A stretch of DNA of 64,000 nucleotides from Kaistella antarctica (lineage in GTDB: Bacteria > Bacteroidota > Bacteroidia > Flavobacteriales > Weeksellaceae), in contig NZ_FOIX01000003.1 in NCBI RefSeq assembly GCF_900109615.1, positions 310,001-374,000 of the forward strand. Reading direction: 5' to 3'. The translations under genes were made by a program, and so were the position numbers. This document shows positions 6,875 through 15,737 of the stretch, piece by piece. Positions within the stretch are counted from its first letter, which is position 1. The number at the start of each line of letters is the position of its first letter. Under the pieces are notes generated by a model. That model worked only from the letters and a program-made list of their open reading frames with translations. It ran no database searches and was not told the DNA's origin.

Positions 6875-9700
6875 ATGAAACACAGTAATTTAAGGTTTCC
6901 TTGTTTAATCGCAGCGATGTACTTCGGTATCAGCGTGAGTGGACAAGAGGTGAGACAAGACACTACGCTCAAAGAACAAAAAATTGAGGAAGTGATTGTT
7001 ATTGGGTATGGATCTGCAAAAAAGAGGGATCTTACTGGGACCATCGCAAAGGTTAGTGGAGAAGAGATTAATGATAAACCTGCCGCAAATCCCGTAAACT
7101 CATTACAAGGGAAAGTAGCTGGTCTATCAATTGTAAATTCGGGTCAGCCTGGTTCGCAAGCAGATGTTAGAATTAGAGGTACCGTCACAATCGGACAGAC
7201 ACAACCTGTCTATATCGTAGATGGAGTATTTGCCAACAACATTGATTTTTTAAATCCAGCGGATATTGAATCAATGGAAATCTTGAAGGATCCATCGTCT
7301 TTGGCAATTTTTGGTAATAAAGGCGCAAACGGAGCCATTATTGTGACTACAAAAAGAGGAAAAACAGGACGCACGACGGTCAACTTAAGTTCATCTCTTG
7401 GTGTGAAGTCGATGGATAACAGACCAGATATTACAAATGCTGAACAATTCAAAATTCTTTATAATGAAGATTTAGCTAATCAAGGGTTACCAGCTTACGA
7501 CAAATTCAATATTTTTAATGCAGATACCAATTGGATCGATCAGATCGCAAAAAAAGGTGGGATCATCAGTCAGCATAACGTAACGATTTCGAATGGAAGC
7601 GATAAAAATAGGGTCAGTTTCTCTTTTGGTTATCACGAAGAAGAAGGTTCGATTAAATTTGAAGATTACAGCCGAATGACGCTTAAATTTAATGATGATT
7701 TAAAGATTAGCGATAAACTTCGTGCTGGGTTTGGTTTAACTGGATCATATGCCAAATTGCCACAACTTAGTGGCTTTAGCGGAGCGTTAAATGCAACACC
7801 AGTTGTATCGCCTATTAATATGATACCTGGCGAGTTTTATGGACTTTATAATTCTTTACCACAGGAAATCGGTGCTGCCCAAATTGCAAATCCTTTAGCA
7901 CAAGTGGAAGGAAGAAGATATACGCAACTTAATAGGAATTTACAATTCAATCCTAATATGTATGTGGAATTTGATTTCTTTAATAATTTTACGTTTCGAT
8001 CTAATTTCTTCGTGAATTATGCAAGCGGTTTCGGTCGCGGATATCAACCAGTTTTCAATATTTATATACCAGAGACTAATACGAAGGCTCTCGCCGACGG
8101 ACAGGCTTTAACAAGCGTAAGTCAGTATGAAAATAGACTTATTGAGTTTCAACAAAATCAACTATTAACGTACAAAAACAAATTTGGCTCCCATGATTTA
8201 ACTTTGATGGCAGGATTTGAAACCATCAGTTTAGACACCAACTCAATGTCAGGTAGTGCGAAAGGAGGACTATCAAATCCTTTGGGGCAAATTCCAAACA
8301 ATCCACGTTTTTGGTATTTGAATAGTGATTTTGTAGATTCTACGACCAAGACTTTAAACACCGGGCAGAGCAAAAGAAGAAATGTATCTTACTTTGGACG
8401 TGCGCTATACAGTTTTCAAAATAAATATTTATTAAATGCTTCATTGAGAAGAGATGGATCCTCAGCTTTAGCTCCAGGCAATAGATTTGATACCTTTTGG
8501 GCAGTCGGTGGAGCTTGGGAAGTGACAAAAGAATCTTTCATGGAGAATGTTACTTTTCTTAATTACTTAAAAGTGAAAGGTTCTTATGGTGATTTAGGAA
8601 ATCAGAATTCTTTCTACAATTACTTTGGGTATCCTGTTTATGTAGAAGGTGGAACGGGAGTTTTCAACGGCAACTTGTATCCTGCTTTCATTAAAGAATT
8701 TGAAGAAGCTTCTGATTTGAAATGGGAACATTTAAAATCCTACGAATTCGGTTTCGAATCGATGATGCTCAATAGGAGACTATCCTTGGATGCTGCATAC
8801 TATAATAAACAAACGCAAGATTTGTTAAATCGAGTTGATGGTAATCCAGATTACTTTTTAAACGCAGGATCCATTGAGGCCAAAGGTTTTGAATTTACCG
8901 CAGGTTGGAAAGATCGTATTGCAGAAAACTTCACCTATTATTTTAATGGGAATCTTACGACCACTAAAACTGAAGTTTTAAAAACACTTAATGATGGATA
9001 TATCGGTTATTTTGGTTCATCTATTTATCAGCAAGGTTCGCCGATTGGATCTTTCTACGGCTATCAGGTTGAAGGAATTTACCAATCTTACGCGGATATC
9101 TTAGGACATGCACCTTCTACAATTGGTGATGTTGCTCCAGGTGATTTTAAATACCGTGATCTTAATGGAGACGGTAAAATCTCAGCAGATGACCGAACAA
9201 TAATTGGAGATCCGACTCCTGATTTCACTTACGGATTCAGTCTAGGTGGAGATTATAAAGGCTGGTTTTTAAATGCAGATTTCTACGGTGTTTATGGAAA
9301 TGAAGTATATCGAAGCTGGGGCAATGGAAGTTCCTTCGCACCTTTCAATTATAGAGAGGAAAGAATGGATCGTTGGACCGGACCAGGAACATCAAACTGG
9401 GAACCGAGAAGTTATACAGGATCTGGCTATAACGCTCTTCCTTCTGACTACATGATTGAAGACGGAAGTTTCTTCAGAATCAGAAATGTTCAGGCAGGAT
9501 ATAATTTTAATAAAGATTTAATTTCTGGCTTGAAGTTACAGGCTCTTAAGCTGTATGTCAACGTGCAAAATCTTAAAACATGGGATCACGTCAACAGTTT
9601 TACGCCAGAGTTTGGTGGTAGCGCAGTGGAATATGGATACAATAACAGTGGATATCCGAATCCAAGAATTGCAAGTGTAGGTATCAATGCAACCTTTTAA
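6875..9700 (+). CDS. SusC/RagA-family TonB-dependent outer membrane transporter
   Basis: A 941-residue SusC-type TonB-dependent transporter that, with the SusD partner encoded next, imports oligosaccharides across the outer membrane. After a signal peptide ending ...ISVSGQEV comes a TonB-box-like IEEVIVIGYG, then the plug (AANPVNSLQGKVAGLSI, VRIRGTVTIGQTQPVYIVDG, IESMEILKDPSSLAIFGNKG) and a long beta-barrel ending in the aromatic VGINATF. The usual N-terminal carboxypeptidase-regulatory-like domain of about 80 residues is absent; the TonB box follows the signal after roughly 20 residues, so this is a short SusC. The SusD gene starts 11 nt downstream. Substrate is inferred from the GH144 and GH3 enzymes of the same cluster as beta-1,2-glucan oligosaccharide. 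Confidence 0.96.
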   Translation: MKHSNLRFPCLIAAMYFGISVSGQEVRQDTTLKEQKIEEVIVIGYGSAKKRDLTGTIAKVSGEEINDKPAANPVNSLQGKVAGLSIVNSGQPGSQADVRIRGTVTIGQTQPVYIVDGVFANNIDFLNPADIESMEILKDPSSLAIFGNKGANGAIIVTTKRGKTGRTTVNLSSSLGVKSMDNRPDITNAEQFKILYNEDLANQGLPAYDKFNIFNADTNWIDQIAKKGGIISQHNVTISNGSDKNRVSFSFGYHEEEGSIKFEDYSRMTLKFNDDLKISDKLRAGFGLTGSYAKLPQLSGFSGALNATPVVSPINMIPGEFYGLYNSLPQEIGAAQIANPLAQVEGRRYTQLNRNLQFNPNMYVEFDFFNNFTFRSNFFVNYASGFGRGYQPVFNIYIPETNTKALADGQALTSVSQYENRLIEFQQNQLLTYKNKFGSHDLTLMAGFETISLDTNSMSGSAKGGLSNPLGQIPNNPRFWYLNSDFVDSTTKTLNTGQSKRRNVSYFGRALYSFQNKYLLNASLRRDGSSALAPGNRFDTFWAVGGAWEVTKESFMENVTFLNYLKVKGSYGDLGNQNSFYNYFGYPVYVEGGTGVFNGNLYPAFIKEFEEASDLKWEHLKSYEFGFESMMLNRRLSLDAAYYNKQTQDLLNRVDGNPDYFLNAGSIEAKGFEFTAGWKDRIAENFTYYFNGNLTTTKTEVLKTLNDGYIGYFGSSIYQQGSPIGSFYGYQVEGIYQSYADILGHAPSTIGDVAPGDFKYRDLNGDGKISADDRTIIGDPTPDFTYGFSLGGDYKGWFLNADFYGVYGNEVYRSWGNGSSFAPFNYREERMDRWTGPGTSNWEPRSYTGSGYNALPSDYMIEDGSFFRIRNVQAGYNFNKDLISGLKLQALKLYVNVQNLKTWDHVNSFTPEFGGSAVEYGYNNSGYPNPRIASVGINATF

Positions 9701-9711
9701 AAAATTACAAA

Positions 9712-11190
9712 ATGAATTATAAAATATTAAAAAATATAATGCTGACAGGAGCGCTATCTGTTGCGGCCATTTCTTTTCAAAGTTGTGGAGATGACTGGTT
9801 AGATTTAAAACCTGAGGGAAGACCTGTTGGTGATGAGGTAACAGTTGGTGGATTTGAAGCGCAAGCTTTCGGTTTATATGCCGGCTTAAGAGAACAAGGA
9901 GGGGTAAGTGATTTTACATATGTTTGGACGCACGCTATTCGTGCTGATGATAATGAAAAGGGAAGCACCGCTTCGGACGCAGCTGCAGACGGAAATGTGT
10001 TTAATAATTTTGCCTACAGCGCCTCCAATGGACATATCGGTGGAAACTGGAATGGTCATTATAAAATTATTTACGATGCAAACGAACTCATTAACGATGC
10101 TGCAGAATCGGGTGATACTTCAGCTGGAACTGCGATCAACGTCGCTGAAGCCAAGGTAATTCGTGCATATTGTTTCTTTGAATTGAGAAGAGATTATGGT
10201 GAAGTGCCCCTTAATTTAAAAACAATTGATGTGCCGGCAGATGAGGTTGCAGCTAAGAATACCATCGCCCAAGTTGATGCACAGATTATTAAAGATTTAC
10301 TGGAATCCAAAGATATATTGCCAGGACAGTGGCCAAGTGCTTATCTAGGAAGAGCAACTTCTGGGCTAGCCAACACGCTGTTAGCAAAATTATATCTTTA
10401 TCAGAAGGACTATACTAAATCGTTACAGTTTGCGGATGCAGTCATTAATTCAAATGTTTATATGCTAAATCCTTCATATGATACAGAGTTCACTTTAGAT
10501 GGAAACAATTCTAAGGAATCAATCTTTGAAGTTCAGATGACTTATGACTTTCCTAAGAAATACACCAACAATTTCTTCGAGTCACAAGGAGTGAGAGGAT
10601 CTGGTGAATGGGACTTAGGCTGGGGATTCAATGTTCCTTCTCTTGGATTAGTTGGAGCTTATGAACCTGGTGATCTACGTAAAAAAACAAGCATATTAGT
10701 GTCAGGCGGACCAGATATCTATAACTCACCAAATCTCGTATTACCTGATTCACCTCCCTTGGCCCAGAAGTATTGGAACGGAAAAGCATATACGAGACCT
10801 GCAGAAAGAGTGAAATATGCAACTGGTAAGAATTATTGGGAAAATATTAAATTCATTAGATATGCGGATGTTTTACTAATTGCAGCCGAAGCATCAAATG
10901 AATTGGGACAATCTGCGACTGCTGCAATGCATTTGAACAAAATACGGGCAAGAGCTGGATTGTCTAACACCACCGCTGCCGATCAGGGAAGCCTGCGAAA
11001 TGCAATCAAGCAAGAAAGACGTGTCGAGTTTGGAATGGAGTTCGAAAGATTTTATGATCTTGTAAGATGGCAAGATGCCAACACTGTTTTAGCGTCACTT
11101 GGGTATACGGACAGAAATAAATATTTCCCGATTCCTCAAGGGGCGATTGATAAATCTCAAGGAGTACTTATTCAAAATCCTAACTATTAA
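9712..11190 (+). CDS. RagB/SusD-family glycan-binding lipoprotein
   Basis: A 492-residue surface lipoprotein of the SusD family, the lid that captures glycan for the SusC barrel. The signal ends ISFQSC, with Gly-Asp-Asp after the Cys, an acidic context typical of outward-facing Bacteroidota lipoproteins. Family features are the TPR-like helices (AKVIRAYCFFELRRDYGEVPL, TLLAKLYLYQKDYTKS), the IRYADVLLIAAEASNELG helix and the C-terminal HLNKIRARAGL with KQERRVEFGMEFERFYDLVRW. Position directly after the SusC gene defines the pair. Ligand is inferred from the cluster. Confidence 0.96.
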   Translation: MNYKILKNIMLTGALSVAAISFQSCGDDWLDLKPEGRPVGDEVTVGGFEAQAFGLYAGLREQGGVSDFTYVWTHAIRADDNEKGSTASDAAADGNVFNNFAYSASNGHIGGNWNGHYKIIYDANELINDAAESGDTSAGTAINVAEAKVIRAYCFFELRRDYGEVPLNLKTIDVPADEVAAKNTIAQVDAQIIKDLLESKDILPGQWPSAYLGRATSGLANTLLAKLYLYQKDYTKSLQFADAVINSNVYMLNPSYDTEFTLDGNNSKESIFEVQMTYDFPKKYTNNFFESQGVRGSGEWDLGWGFNVPSLGLVGAYEPGDLRKKTSILVSGGPDIYNSPNLVLPDSPPLAQKYWNGKAYTRPAERVKYATGKNYWENIKFIRYADVLLIAAEASNELGQSATAAMHLNKIRARAGLSNTTAADQGSLRNAIKQERRVEFGMEFERFYDLVRWQDANTVLASLGYTDRNKYFPIPQGAIDKSQGVLIQNPNY

Positions 11191-11201
11191 TTACGACTAC
11201 A

Positions 11202-12053
11202 ATGAAAAATAAATTAATAAAAATAATAAGTCTATTCAGTTTATCTGTTTTGGCAATCTCATGTCAAAATTTAGATCGACCTGAATTAGATGCTGATTAT
11301 CCGAAGGATATTAACGCTCCGGGCGGACCCTTGAAGTTTTACGTCGCTTTTGACGGAACTACAAACAATCCTTTGATGAATGCCGTGGACAGTGTCAAAG
11401 CGAAATTTCCAAATGATAATCCTTTAGCTTCAATGGATGGAGCAAAAGGTAAAGGCGTACAAGGTGCGAATTATAAATATATCAAGTACTCGAATGCCAA
11501 CGACTTTGCACAAAATGCCGGAAGTTTTACCGTTTCTGTCTGGACAAAAAAAAGTGTGATGAAAACAGATCATGTTTTCAGCATGCCTGCCGTTGATAAT
11601 TACCACTGGTCTGGTGGCTCAATGTTTTTACTAACTGAAGGTTCGGTAGCTGAACCTATTGTTAAATTTTTTGTTAAGGACAAAACAGATGAAAAATGGT
11701 TCGAATGGGTTCCATGGGCTCCAACAGGATTTGTCGCCGGAATTTTTGATGGAAACTGGCATCATTTAGCATTTGTTTATAATGGTAGCACTTCTGTAAT
11801 GACCTTATATGTAGATGGTCAACCAAAAACAACATCGGAATGGGCAGGTCACGGCAACGTTGTCTTAGAACCTTCGAAAATCACAGGTTTGAAAATTGGG
11901 GCGGGACCTCAGGAATTTACGCCAGACGAAATCGCAAGTAATGGAGATGATTGGTTAAAAAATTCTTGGACTGGCGGAATCGACCAGTTTAGAATGTACA
12001 CTACACCATTGTCTGCAGCAGAAGTTCAGACTTTGTTTACCAAAAAGAAATAG
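11202..12053 (+). CDS. LamG/concanavalin-like surface lipoprotein, candidate glycan-binding protein
   Basis: A 283-residue lipoprotein; the signal ends VLAISC at Cys 21. After a short linker (YPKDINAPGGPLKFYVAFDG) comes a LamG/concanavalin-A-like jelly roll: FTVSVWTKKS, GNWHHLAFVYNG, MTLYVDGQPK, GLKIGAGPQ and a final WTGGIDQFRMYTTPLSAAEV. The WHHLA, YVDG and IDQFRMY segments are the standard laminin-G-3 landmarks. It sits between SusD and the two GH144 genes, with 11 nt to SusD and zero intergenic bases to the next gene (its stop codon ends at 12053, the next ATG starts at 12054). I infer a surface glycan-binding protein of this PUL rather than an enzyme, since no catalytic signature is visible. 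Confidence 0.85.
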   Translation: MKNKLIKIISLFSLSVLAISCQNLDRPELDADYPKDINAPGGPLKFYVAFDGTTNNPLMNAVDSVKAKFPNDNPLASMDGAKGKGVQGANYKYIKYSNANDFAQNAGSFTVSVWTKKSVMKTDHVFSMPAVDNYHWSGGSMFLLTEGSVAEPIVKFFVKDKTDEKWFEWVPWAPTGFVAGIFDGNWHHLAFVYNGSTSVMTLYVDGQPKTTSEWAGHGNVVLEPSKITGLKIGAGPQEFTPDEIASNGDDWLKNSWTGGIDQFRMYTTPLSAAEVQTLFTKKK

Positions 12054-13445
12054 ATGAAATTTAGTAATCTAAATATCTATCTAGCAACTGCCATAGCATT
12101 AAGCTGTGGCAGTTGTTCTAGTGGAGATAGAGAATTAGTTATTGCACCGCCAACAGTTGAACCTCCAACAGCTACCGTTTACACCGATCCCCAAATTATC
12201 GACATTACTCAGAAAGAAGTCACCAGATATTTTTGGGATTATGCTGAGGTAAATTCGAAATTAGCAAGAGAACGTTACCATACCGATAATCCTGGTCTCG
12301 ATGCATCGGTGGTTACCACGGGAGGCTCTGGCTTTGGCTTGATGACTATTTTGGTGGGTATTAAAAATGGATATATTTCCCGGGCGGAAGCGGTTTCTCG
12401 CTTGACAACCTCACTGAATTTTCTGCAAACCGCCGACCGTTTTCATGGCGCTTGGCCTCATTGGATTAATGGAAATACTGGAAGCGTTCTCCCATTTAGT
12501 ACCATGGACAATGGTGGAGATTTAGTCGAAACTGCATTTCTGGTGCAAGGTTTAATTTGCATCCGCGAATACTTTAAAAATTCTATGACTAGTTCTGAAA
12601 TTGCACTTTCGCAAAAGGCAGATGCGCTTTGGGAAGGGGTAGAATGGAACTGGTACACCCAAAATCAAAACGTTTTACATTGGCATTGGTCCCCGAATTA
12701 TGATTTTCAAATGAATCTAAAATTGCAAGGGTACGACGAAACCTTAATCACTTATGTTTTAGCTGCAGCTTCACCAACTTATACTATTGATAAATCGGTT
12801 TACCAACAAGGTTGGGCTCGAAATGGAACCATTAAAACTTCTGCCTCAAAATACGGGATACCGTTAGTTGTCAATCATAATGGAGCTTCGGGAACTGTAG
12901 GTCCCATGTTTTTCTCGCATTATTCTTTCCTGGGATTAGATCCTCGCGGATTGACAGATGACTATGTAAATTACGGAGTCGCTACAGCGAATCACGCTAA
13001 AATAATGCATCAATACGCTATCGAGAATCCGAAAAACTGGGCTGGTTACAGCGCCAAAAACTGGGGTTTAACTGCGAGTTATAGCCGTAATTTAGATGGG
13101 ACAACTGGTTACTCAGCGCATCAGCCAAGCAATGATTTAGGTTTAATTACTCCCACAGCTGCCATTTCAAGTTTGCCTTACACTCCTACAGAAAGTATGA
13201 ATTATTTACGTTTTCTTTATAATGAAAATTATTCTAAATATGTTGGTGTAGCTGGACCCTATGATGCGTATTCAGTTCATTACAATTGGCTGACCCCAAG
13301 ATATTTGGCCATCGATCAGGGACCAATTTCCCCCATGATCGAAAATCATAAATCAGCTTTTTTGTGGAATTTATTTATGAATGCTCCTGATGTAAAAGCA
13401 GGATTAGTAAAACTGGGTTTTCATTCTACCCAACACGGATTTTAA
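12054..13445 (+). CDS. GH144-type (glucoamylase-like) endo-beta-1,2-glucanase, lipoprotein
   Basis: A 463-residue lipoprotein (signal ending CGSCSS) with the glucoamylase/PF10091 (alpha/alpha)6 fold now classified as GH144, whose founding member is the Chitinophaga pinensis endo-beta-1,2-glucanase. Landmarks: RYFWDYAEVNSKLARERYH, TTGGSGFGLM, RFHGAWPHWINGNTG, DNGGDLVETAFLVQG, LHWHWSPNYDFQMN, LQGYDETLITYVLAA, NHNGASGTVGPMFF, HYSFLGLDPRGL and LAIDQGPISPMIEN. Asp156 and Glu159 in GGDLVE and Glu229 in GYDE match, in spacing, the acidic residues I recall as important in the founding enzyme. Length fits the family (about 430-460). The start directly abuts the LamG stop, so translation is coupled. 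It is a paralog of the following gene. Endo versus exo (sophorose-releasing) action cannot be read from sequence. Confidence 0.87.
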   Translation: MKFSNLNIYLATAIALSCGSCSSGDRELVIAPPTVEPPTATVYTDPQIIDITQKEVTRYFWDYAEVNSKLARERYHTDNPGLDASVVTTGGSGFGLMTILVGIKNGYISRAEAVSRLTTSLNFLQTADRFHGAWPHWINGNTGSVLPFSTMDNGGDLVETAFLVQGLICIREYFKNSMTSSEIALSQKADALWEGVEWNWYTQNQNVLHWHWSPNYDFQMNLKLQGYDETLITYVLAAASPTYTIDKSVYQQGWARNGTIKTSASKYGIPLVVNHNGASGTVGPMFFSHYSFLGLDPRGLTDDYVNYGVATANHAKIMHQYAIENPKNWAGYSAKNWGLTASYSRNLDGTTGYSAHQPSNDLGLITPTAAISSLPYTPTESMNYLRFLYNENYSKYVGVAGPYDAYSVHYNWLTPRYLAIDQGPISPMIENHKSAFLWNLFMNAPDVKAGLVKLGFHSTQHGF

Positions 13446-13492
13446 TTTTTTAAGGATTTAAAAATCAAAGTTTAAAACGATAAAAAGTATCT

Positions 13493-14866
13493 ATGAAAAA
13501 AGCAGTTCTAATTGTCATCCTCTTCTTATTACCTTTACTATCATGTGAAAGTGTACGACCAGTAACATTTAAAGGTGATTTAAGAAAGGCGACTGACGAA
13601 CAACTAATGACAAAAGTACAGCAAGACGCTTTGAAGTACTTTTGGGATTATGCCGAACCAACTTCTAAGCTGGCTAGAGAACGCTATCATGAAGACAATA
13701 TTTATCCACAAAATAATAAAAATATCATTACAACTGGAGGCTCAGGATTTGGTATGATGAGCATTATTGTTGGAATTGAAAGAAAATTTGTTCCCCGAAA
13801 AGAAGCGGTGCAGCGCTTGACAACCATGGCAGATTTTCTGGAAAATTCAGATCGACATCATGGCGCTTGGTCGCATTGGATTAATGGCGAAACTGGCAAA
13901 ACAGTTCCTTTTGGTAAAAAAGATAATGGCGGTGATCTCGTCGAAACCGCCTTTTTAGTCCAAGGAATTATTTCAGTGCGAGAATACTTTAAAAATGGAA
14001 ATCAAGAAGAGAAAATTCTTGCCCAAAAAATGGACAACCTCTGGAAAGGAGTGGAGTGGAATTGGTACACCAAAGGCGGTGAGAAAACGCTCTATTGGCA
14101 CTGGTCGCCAACTTATGGCTGGGATATGAATTTCCCTTTAAAAGGATATGATGAAACTTTAGTAACTTATATTTTAGCAGCATCTTCGCCAACCTATTCA
14201 ATCGATGCTGAAACGTACGATCAAGGTTGGACCAGAAACGGAACGTACACCACTAATCAAACAAAGTATAAATTATCAATGTACGTCAAGCACAATGGTG
14301 CAGAGGAATATGGCGGGCCACTTTTTTGGGCGCAATATTCTTATCTTGGTCTGGATCCTACAGGTTTGTCTGATCAATACGTGTCCAATTATTTCGATCT
14401 TAATAAAAATCACGTGCTGATTGATTATAAATATTGCGTTGAAAATCCTAATAATTGGGCAGGATATGGTTCCAATTATTGGGGACTTTCTGCTGGATAT
14501 ACCAGAAATAAAGACGGTTCCGTGGGCTATACCGCTCATACACCCATCAATGATAATGGAGTTATTAATCCCACTGCGGCGCTAAGTAGTTTTCCTTATA
14601 CACCAAAAGAATCGATGGCTTTTTTAAGATTTCTGTATACAGAGAAACCAGAATTTATCGGCTCTGCGGGTCCGTACGATGCTACTTCTATTCATTATGA
14701 CAATTGGTTTACCCCGAGATATTTGGCCATCGATCAGGGAACAATTTCACCGATGATCGAAAATTATCGAACAGGATTGCTTTGGAATCTTTTTATGAAT
14801 GCGCCCGAAATTCAAGAGGGATTAAAAAAATTGAATTTCAAATCGACAAAATATAACATTAAATAG
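13493..14866 (+). CDS. Second GH144-type endo-beta-1,2-glucanase paralog, lipoprotein
   Basis: A 457-residue lipoprotein (signal LLPLLSC) and close paralog of the preceding gene, with all landmarks: YFWDYAEPTSKLARERYHE, TTGGSGFGMMS, HHGAWSHWINGETGK, DNGGDLVETAFLVQG (Asp148, Glu151), LYWHWSPTYGWDMN, LKGYDETLVTYILAA, LAIDQGTISPMIENYRTG. Differences from its neighbour fall in loops: the insert YPQNNKNI before the TTGG motif, KGGEKT before the LYWHW motif, and EEYGGPLFWAQ in place of SGTVGPMFFSH. Such loop changes around the cleft could separate endo-acting from disaccharide-releasing activity (inference). It starts 47 nt after the first paralog and is followed by a structured repeat before the esterase gene. 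Confidence 0.87.
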   Translation: MKKAVLIVILFLLPLLSCESVRPVTFKGDLRKATDEQLMTKVQQDALKYFWDYAEPTSKLARERYHEDNIYPQNNKNIITTGGSGFGMMSIIVGIERKFVPRKEAVQRLTTMADFLENSDRHHGAWSHWINGETGKTVPFGKKDNGGDLVETAFLVQGIISVREYFKNGNQEEKILAQKMDNLWKGVEWNWYTKGGEKTLYWHWSPTYGWDMNFPLKGYDETLVTYILAASSPTYSIDAETYDQGWTRNGTYTTNQTKYKLSMYVKHNGAEEYGGPLFWAQYSYLGLDPTGLSDQYVSNYFDLNKNHVLIDYKYCVENPNNWAGYGSNYWGLSAGYTRNKDGSVGYTAHTPINDNGVINPTAALSSFPYTPKESMAFLRFLYTEKPEFIGSAGPYDATSIHYDNWFTPRYLAIDQGTISPMIENYRTGLLWNLFMNAPEIQEGLKKLNFKSTKYNIK

Positions 14867-14882
14867 AACCTAGTGTAATAAT

Positions 14883-14988
14883 TTTTAGGAGCTAAATCCC
14901 GCTTTCCACTTTATCTTTTTCTTTTGCCAAAGCTTTTCCCACTGCTAAAAAGAAAAAGGATGCCGTTGCAATCGGGGCTAGAGATTTA
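14883..14988 (+). repeat. Structured dispersed intergenic element, copy A
   Basis: About 105 nt inside the PUL between the second GH144 gene and the esterase. It holds the skeleton shared with copies near 27.0 and 54.7 kb: a GGAGC.. start, a CCCGCTTTCC box, a T-rich arm ATCTTTTTCTTTT at 14913-14925 that pairs with AAAAGAAAAAGGAT at 14948-14961 (one bulged base), then TGCCG..GCAATCGGGGCT. The ends TAAATC and GATTTA also pair. It carries no reading frame. Confidence 0.65.
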
Positions 14989-15004
14989 TTTTAAATATTA
15001 AAAT

Positions 15005-15721
15005 ATGAAACACCAATTAAAATATATATTCTTTTTTCTCTTCGGACTGTTTCTCAATACGACAGCCCAAGAAATTAAAGCTGATTTCAAAAAGGAAATA
15101 AAAAAGGAACAAAAGATTTCCTATATTTTGGACTATCCAGAAAATAGGAAGGGAAAAGTTCCTTTGATGGTTTTTCTGCATGGGTCAGGGGAACGAGGAG
15201 ACAATTTATATTTGGTAAAAGCACACAGTCCTTTTACCTACAAAAATTTATTTCCAGAACCAGTCGCTATTTTAGCACCTCAATGTCCGAAAGATGTTTG
15301 GTGGGATACCGAAGCAGTTTATTATTTAATCAAAGAAATTCAGCAGAAATATCAAATTGATGATTCCCGAATTATGCTCACAGGCTTATCCATGGGTGGT
15401 TGGGGAACCTTGAAATTAGCCATGGAACATCCCGAACTTTTTTCTGCAGTCGTTGCAGTCTGTCCTCCAGTCGATCGGTTGATGAAAGTTCGTGCTTCAC
15501 AGTACAAAGATTTGCCGATGAAGATTTTTCACGGTGGAAATGATGATATTGTGTCGCCCATGAATTCTATCGAAATTTATCAGGAAATTAAAAAAGTAAA
15601 TAAAAATATAGAGCTTACCATTTTTCCAGATGATAATCACAATTCTTGGGATTCCACGTACTCGAATCCGAAGTTGTACGAATGGATGCTTGCTCAAAAG
15701 AAAAATAAAGAAAAGAAATAA
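15005..15721 (+). CDS. Secreted alpha/beta-hydrolase (PHB-depolymerase/dienelactone-hydrolase-like esterase)
   Basis: A 238-residue secreted serine hydrolase. A signal peptide ends ...FLNTTAQ. The oxyanion region reads VFLHGSGERGDN, the nucleophile elbow is GLSMGGWG with Ser129, the acid is Asp180 or Asp181 in GGNDDIVSP, and His212 lies in PDDNHNSWD, a complete triad. WWDTEAVYYLIKEIQQKY resembles the phospholipase/carboxylesterase and feruloyl-esterase-like group. The gene ends 16 nt before the GH3 start and belongs to the PUL. In this setting it may remove ester groups (for instance succinyl or acetyl) from the glycan; that role is inferred from position only. A peptidase annotation (prolyl oligopeptidase family) is the automatic alternative and less likely. 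Confidence 0.85.
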   Translation: MKHQLKYIFFFLFGLFLNTTAQEIKADFKKEIKKEQKISYILDYPENRKGKVPLMVFLHGSGERGDNLYLVKAHSPFTYKNLFPEPVAILAPQCPKDVWWDTEAVYYLIKEIQQKYQIDDSRIMLTGLSMGGWGTLKLAMEHPELFSAVVAVCPPVDRLMKVRASQYKDLPMKIFHGGNDDIVSPMNSIEIYQEIKKVNKNIELTIFPDDNHNSWDSTYSNPKLYEWMLAQKKNKEKK

Positions 15722-15737
15722 ACGAAATTTAATTAAA

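Noticed and set aside
15630..15737. Longer start of the GH3 enzyme
   Set aside because: It overlaps the esterase coding end and lacks a signal peptide; the Met at 15738 gives one.
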